Shown piece by piece: positions 61,919 to 64,000 of a stretch of 64,000 bases of DNA; the first letter of the stretch is position 1, and each line of letters begins with the position of its first letter. Location of the stretch: assembly GCA_039583875.1 (NCBI GenBank), contig CM077150.1:2064332-2128331 (forward strand). The letters run 5' to 3'. Origin of the DNA: Platanthera guangdongensis. Taxonomy: Eukaryota; Streptophyta; Magnoliopsida; Asparagales; Orchidaceae. The translations under genes were made by a program, and so were the position numbers. Under the pieces are notes generated by a model, which had not been told where the DNA came from, did not search any database, and saw nothing but the letters and a program-made list of their open reading frames with translations.

Positions 61919-62517
61919 ACACGGTCATTTCCTCCTGATTCTGTGCGCTCTCTGTTGTTCGCGGCTTGTTTTCCGCTTTCTGCGACTTGACTCGCGGCTT
62001 GCTTCTTCTTGGTTCTCTTCTCCTACTGCTCTTTGTCGCAGCGACCTGTTTCCTTGTCGTCGCGCTCCTTGTTCTTTCCTACCGCTCCGACTTCCTAGTC
62101 GTTGCGGTCTGTCTCTGTCCGCGTGTGTTGTCTCTCTACTCGCGGTTTGCTGTTGTGATCTGCCTGACCGTGCGGGTTGTTCCTTTCTCACCCGCATCTT
62201 GGTCGCGGTCTCCTGCTCTTCTCCTCTCTTCTGTTCGCTCGGCCTTTTCAGTCCGCGCGACCTCTTCCCCGCTATGCCTTTGACCGCTTTCTAGCAGCTG
62301 CTGTGATCTGCCTGACCGTGCGAGTTGTACCTTTCCTACCCGCATCTTGGTCACGGTCACCTGCTCTTCTCCTCTCTTCTGTTCGCTTGGCCTTTTCAGT
62401 CCGCGCGACCTCTTCCCCGCTGTGTCTTTGACCTCTTTCTAGCCGCTGCTGTTCGTGCGGCTTTTTCTATTTTCTAACTGCTACTATTCGCGCCGCTTCT
62501 TCTGCTTGCCGGGTTCT

Positions 62518-64000
62518 ATGACTACCTCCGGTCTCACCACTACTCCTGCAGCTCCTTCTCCTCCGCCTCCTTCGGGCAACCTTGGCACCCTTTCCAAGCT
62601 TGTTGGCTCCAACTATCCCGATTGGAGCGTTTCTTTCACCTTTCTCCTTCGTTCTCAACGCAAGCGTCATCACCTCACCGATGACCCTCCTCCTCGCACC
62701 TCTCTTGAGTTTGATGACTGGGATGCGAGTGATGCTCTTGTTCGCACCTGGCTGGCCAACAGCCTTTCTGATGAGTGCCTTCCCGTCATTCGCCATGATG
62801 AGACGGTCAAGGCCGCCTGGCTTCACCTCGCTGCTCTCTATTCTAAGGGGGGTCAGACGTCCCGCATTTATACTCTCTATGCGGACCTCTTCGCCCGCCC
62901 TTCCATGTCACCGGCTGCGGCTTATCAGCAGGTTCAGGCTCTTGGTGCTGAAATCCTCCAGAATCGCCCCTTCTACGCGGACTTGGCCGACCAGCACAAA
63001 CACTTCCAGGAACTCCTGGTTGTTTGTTATCTTCTTCGTCTTCCCGACTCTTATGATATGATCCGCCAGCAGATCTTGAGTGAGGCGGAATCTCCTACTT
63101 TGGATGCCACTGCGGCTCGCATTGCCGCTGTTACTTCGCTCCTCCAGCGGCCTCTGTTGGCCTCCCCCCCTTCCCAGGACTCCTTTGCTCACCAAGCTCA
63201 GAGGGGGGGCCCTAATGGCCGTGGCTCCTCTGGCGAACGGGGTTCCTCCCGGTTCCTCTGCTCTCACTGTGGTCGTACTGGCCATACTGTTGACCGCTAC
63301 TGGCAGAAACATCCTCATCTTCGCCCTTCCGGTGATGCTCCTTCTTCGGCCTCCGCCTCTTCTAGGCTGTCTGCCTCTGTGGCCACGACGTCAGGTAGTG
63401 CCCACATCGTTACCCAAGGTAAATGGCTGATTGACTCCGGTGCCACCAATCATATGACGGGCAACCCTCATTGCTTCTCCCGTCTTGAGACCCATGACCG
63501 CTTACCCCCAGTTCGTGTGGCGGATGGTTCCCCGTCCCCGGTTCATGGGACGGGCATGGTTCAACTCACTCCATCGCTTTACTTAGAGGATACCCTCTAT
63601 GTCCTGAAGTTCCCGTGCAATTTGTTATCAGTTACTACTTTATGCCGGCAACTTTAGTGCTCCGTCTTATTCACTCCCACTACTTGTTCTTTTCAGGACC
63701 CGAGGACCCAGCGGACGATTGCTACTGGGACTGAGAGCGGCGGCCTCTACTTCCTCGACGATGTTTTCGCTCTCTCTGCCTACTCCTCCTCCACCGATCT
63801 CCTTCAGTGGCATCTTCGTCTTGGACATCCTCCTCCTCGGCTTATTCGTCAGCTTCTGCCCCACTTACCTCCTACCAGTTCTCCGCTCAACTGTGATGCG
63901 TGTCAGCTTGGCAAACATCATCGCTCCTCCTTCCCACCGAAGCAAGGTCGTGGCTCCTCTCGCATTTTTGATCTTATTCATTCTAATGTATGGGGTCCTG
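62518..64000 (+). pseudogene. Gag-pol of copia C with a premature stop
   Basis: From ATG 62518 (an in-frame ATG at 62455 lies in the leader): an N-terminal segment with LVGSNYPDWS and a UBN2-type gag core (DDWDASDALVRTWLANSLSD, ALYSKGGQTSRIYTLYADLF). A Gly/Arg/Ser stretch, a CCHC zinc knuckle (CSHCGRTGHTVDRYWQKH, whose last position lacks Cys) and protease WLIDSGATNHMTG follow. TAG at 63655-63657 stands where B and A have Gln (KQLQC), most simply a C-to-T change. The frame then stays open to the window end through the pre-integrase CDACQLGKHH and HSNVWGP. There the first integrase Asp (HSD in A and B) is Asn. So C supplies intact-looking gag but a damaged pol. Confidence 0.9.

Larger units (their letters stand above)
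61792..64000 (+). mobile_element. Copia element C, right part (LTR remainder, leader, gag-pol start), running off the window
   Basis: Begins with the ATAAG duplication and the last 110 bp of the LTR (to 61906, CTTTCTAACA). The primer-binding site TGGTATCAGAGC (61907-61918), a 600-bp leader with a tandem duplication, and gag from 62518 follow. With 56768-57074 it forms the element interrupted by B. The 3' LTR is outside the window. Confidence 0.93.

Overview
The window is flowering-plant nuclear DNA. It carries two intron-split plant genes on the minus strand (an NPH3/BTB-family gene and a telomere-repeat-binding TRB/SMH gene) inside a dense, partly nested set of LTR retrotransposons (Ty1/copia, Tekay-type chromoviruses and Tat-type Ty3/gypsy), with a few MITEs. 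There are no bacterial operons, CRISPR arrays or rRNA genes, and I recognised no tRNA gene. Species cannot be assigned from the sequence alone. Host introns of 6-8 kb filled with retroelements suggest a large plant genome.

Layout. (1) 1-16.4 kb is the NPH3-like gene on the minus strand. Its 59-nt first coding exon (15717-15775) joins in frame to a 70-nt second exon (7206-7275), and the rest of the gene must lie left of the window. Its introns hold degenerate copia fragments (1-1747, about 3740-4920, 6181-6560) and a full-length copia element, here called A (10405-14952, 425-bp LTRs, target duplication CCGTG). (2) 17262-23174 is element D, a Tat-type gypsy element encoding only gag and protease, with about 22 copies of a 78-bp repeat next to its 3' LTR (duplication GTGAT). 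(3) 23952-35380 is element E, an 11.4-kb Tekay-type chromovirus on the minus strand with 3.3-kb LTRs and open gag and pol (duplication GAGGT). It appears to have a 95-nt intron between gag and pol. (4) 37.4-46.4 kb (to about 48.7 kb with the 5' leader) is the TRB gene: five coding exons, possibly six, with gypsy element G (39818-43918, duplication CTAAG) inside intron 3 and a MITE inside intron 4. (5) 47.3-51.6 kb holds an LTR remnant, a foldback element and a decayed gypsy RT. (6) 51.6-64.0 kb is a nested stack: a Tat-type fragment H, a solo Tekay LTR (duplication ACATG), a Tekay LTR scrap, a minus-strand Tat-like LTR, copia element C, and inside C's 5' LTR the young copia element B (57075-61791, duplication ATAAG, LTRs differing at about three positions).

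How the parts relate. A, B and C are one copia family. C retains gag but carries a premature stop in the protease region. A and B both lack gag and begin their pol frame at an equivalent ATG, and B's 1046-codon pol is open. This resembles a gag-deficient subfamily mobilised by gag supplied in trans. D (gag without pol) and G (gag plus integrase tail and chromodomain, no RT) are also non-autonomous. E looks close to autonomous. The less routine signals are paired hairpins with compensatory stem changes in E's LTR, palindrome arrays just upstream of LTR promoters in two Tekay families, a repeated AGACCG-NN-CGGTCT dyad in the copia LTRs, and the gag-pol intron in E. Every LTR boundary and target duplication quoted was read by eye. 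Percent differences are hand estimates.
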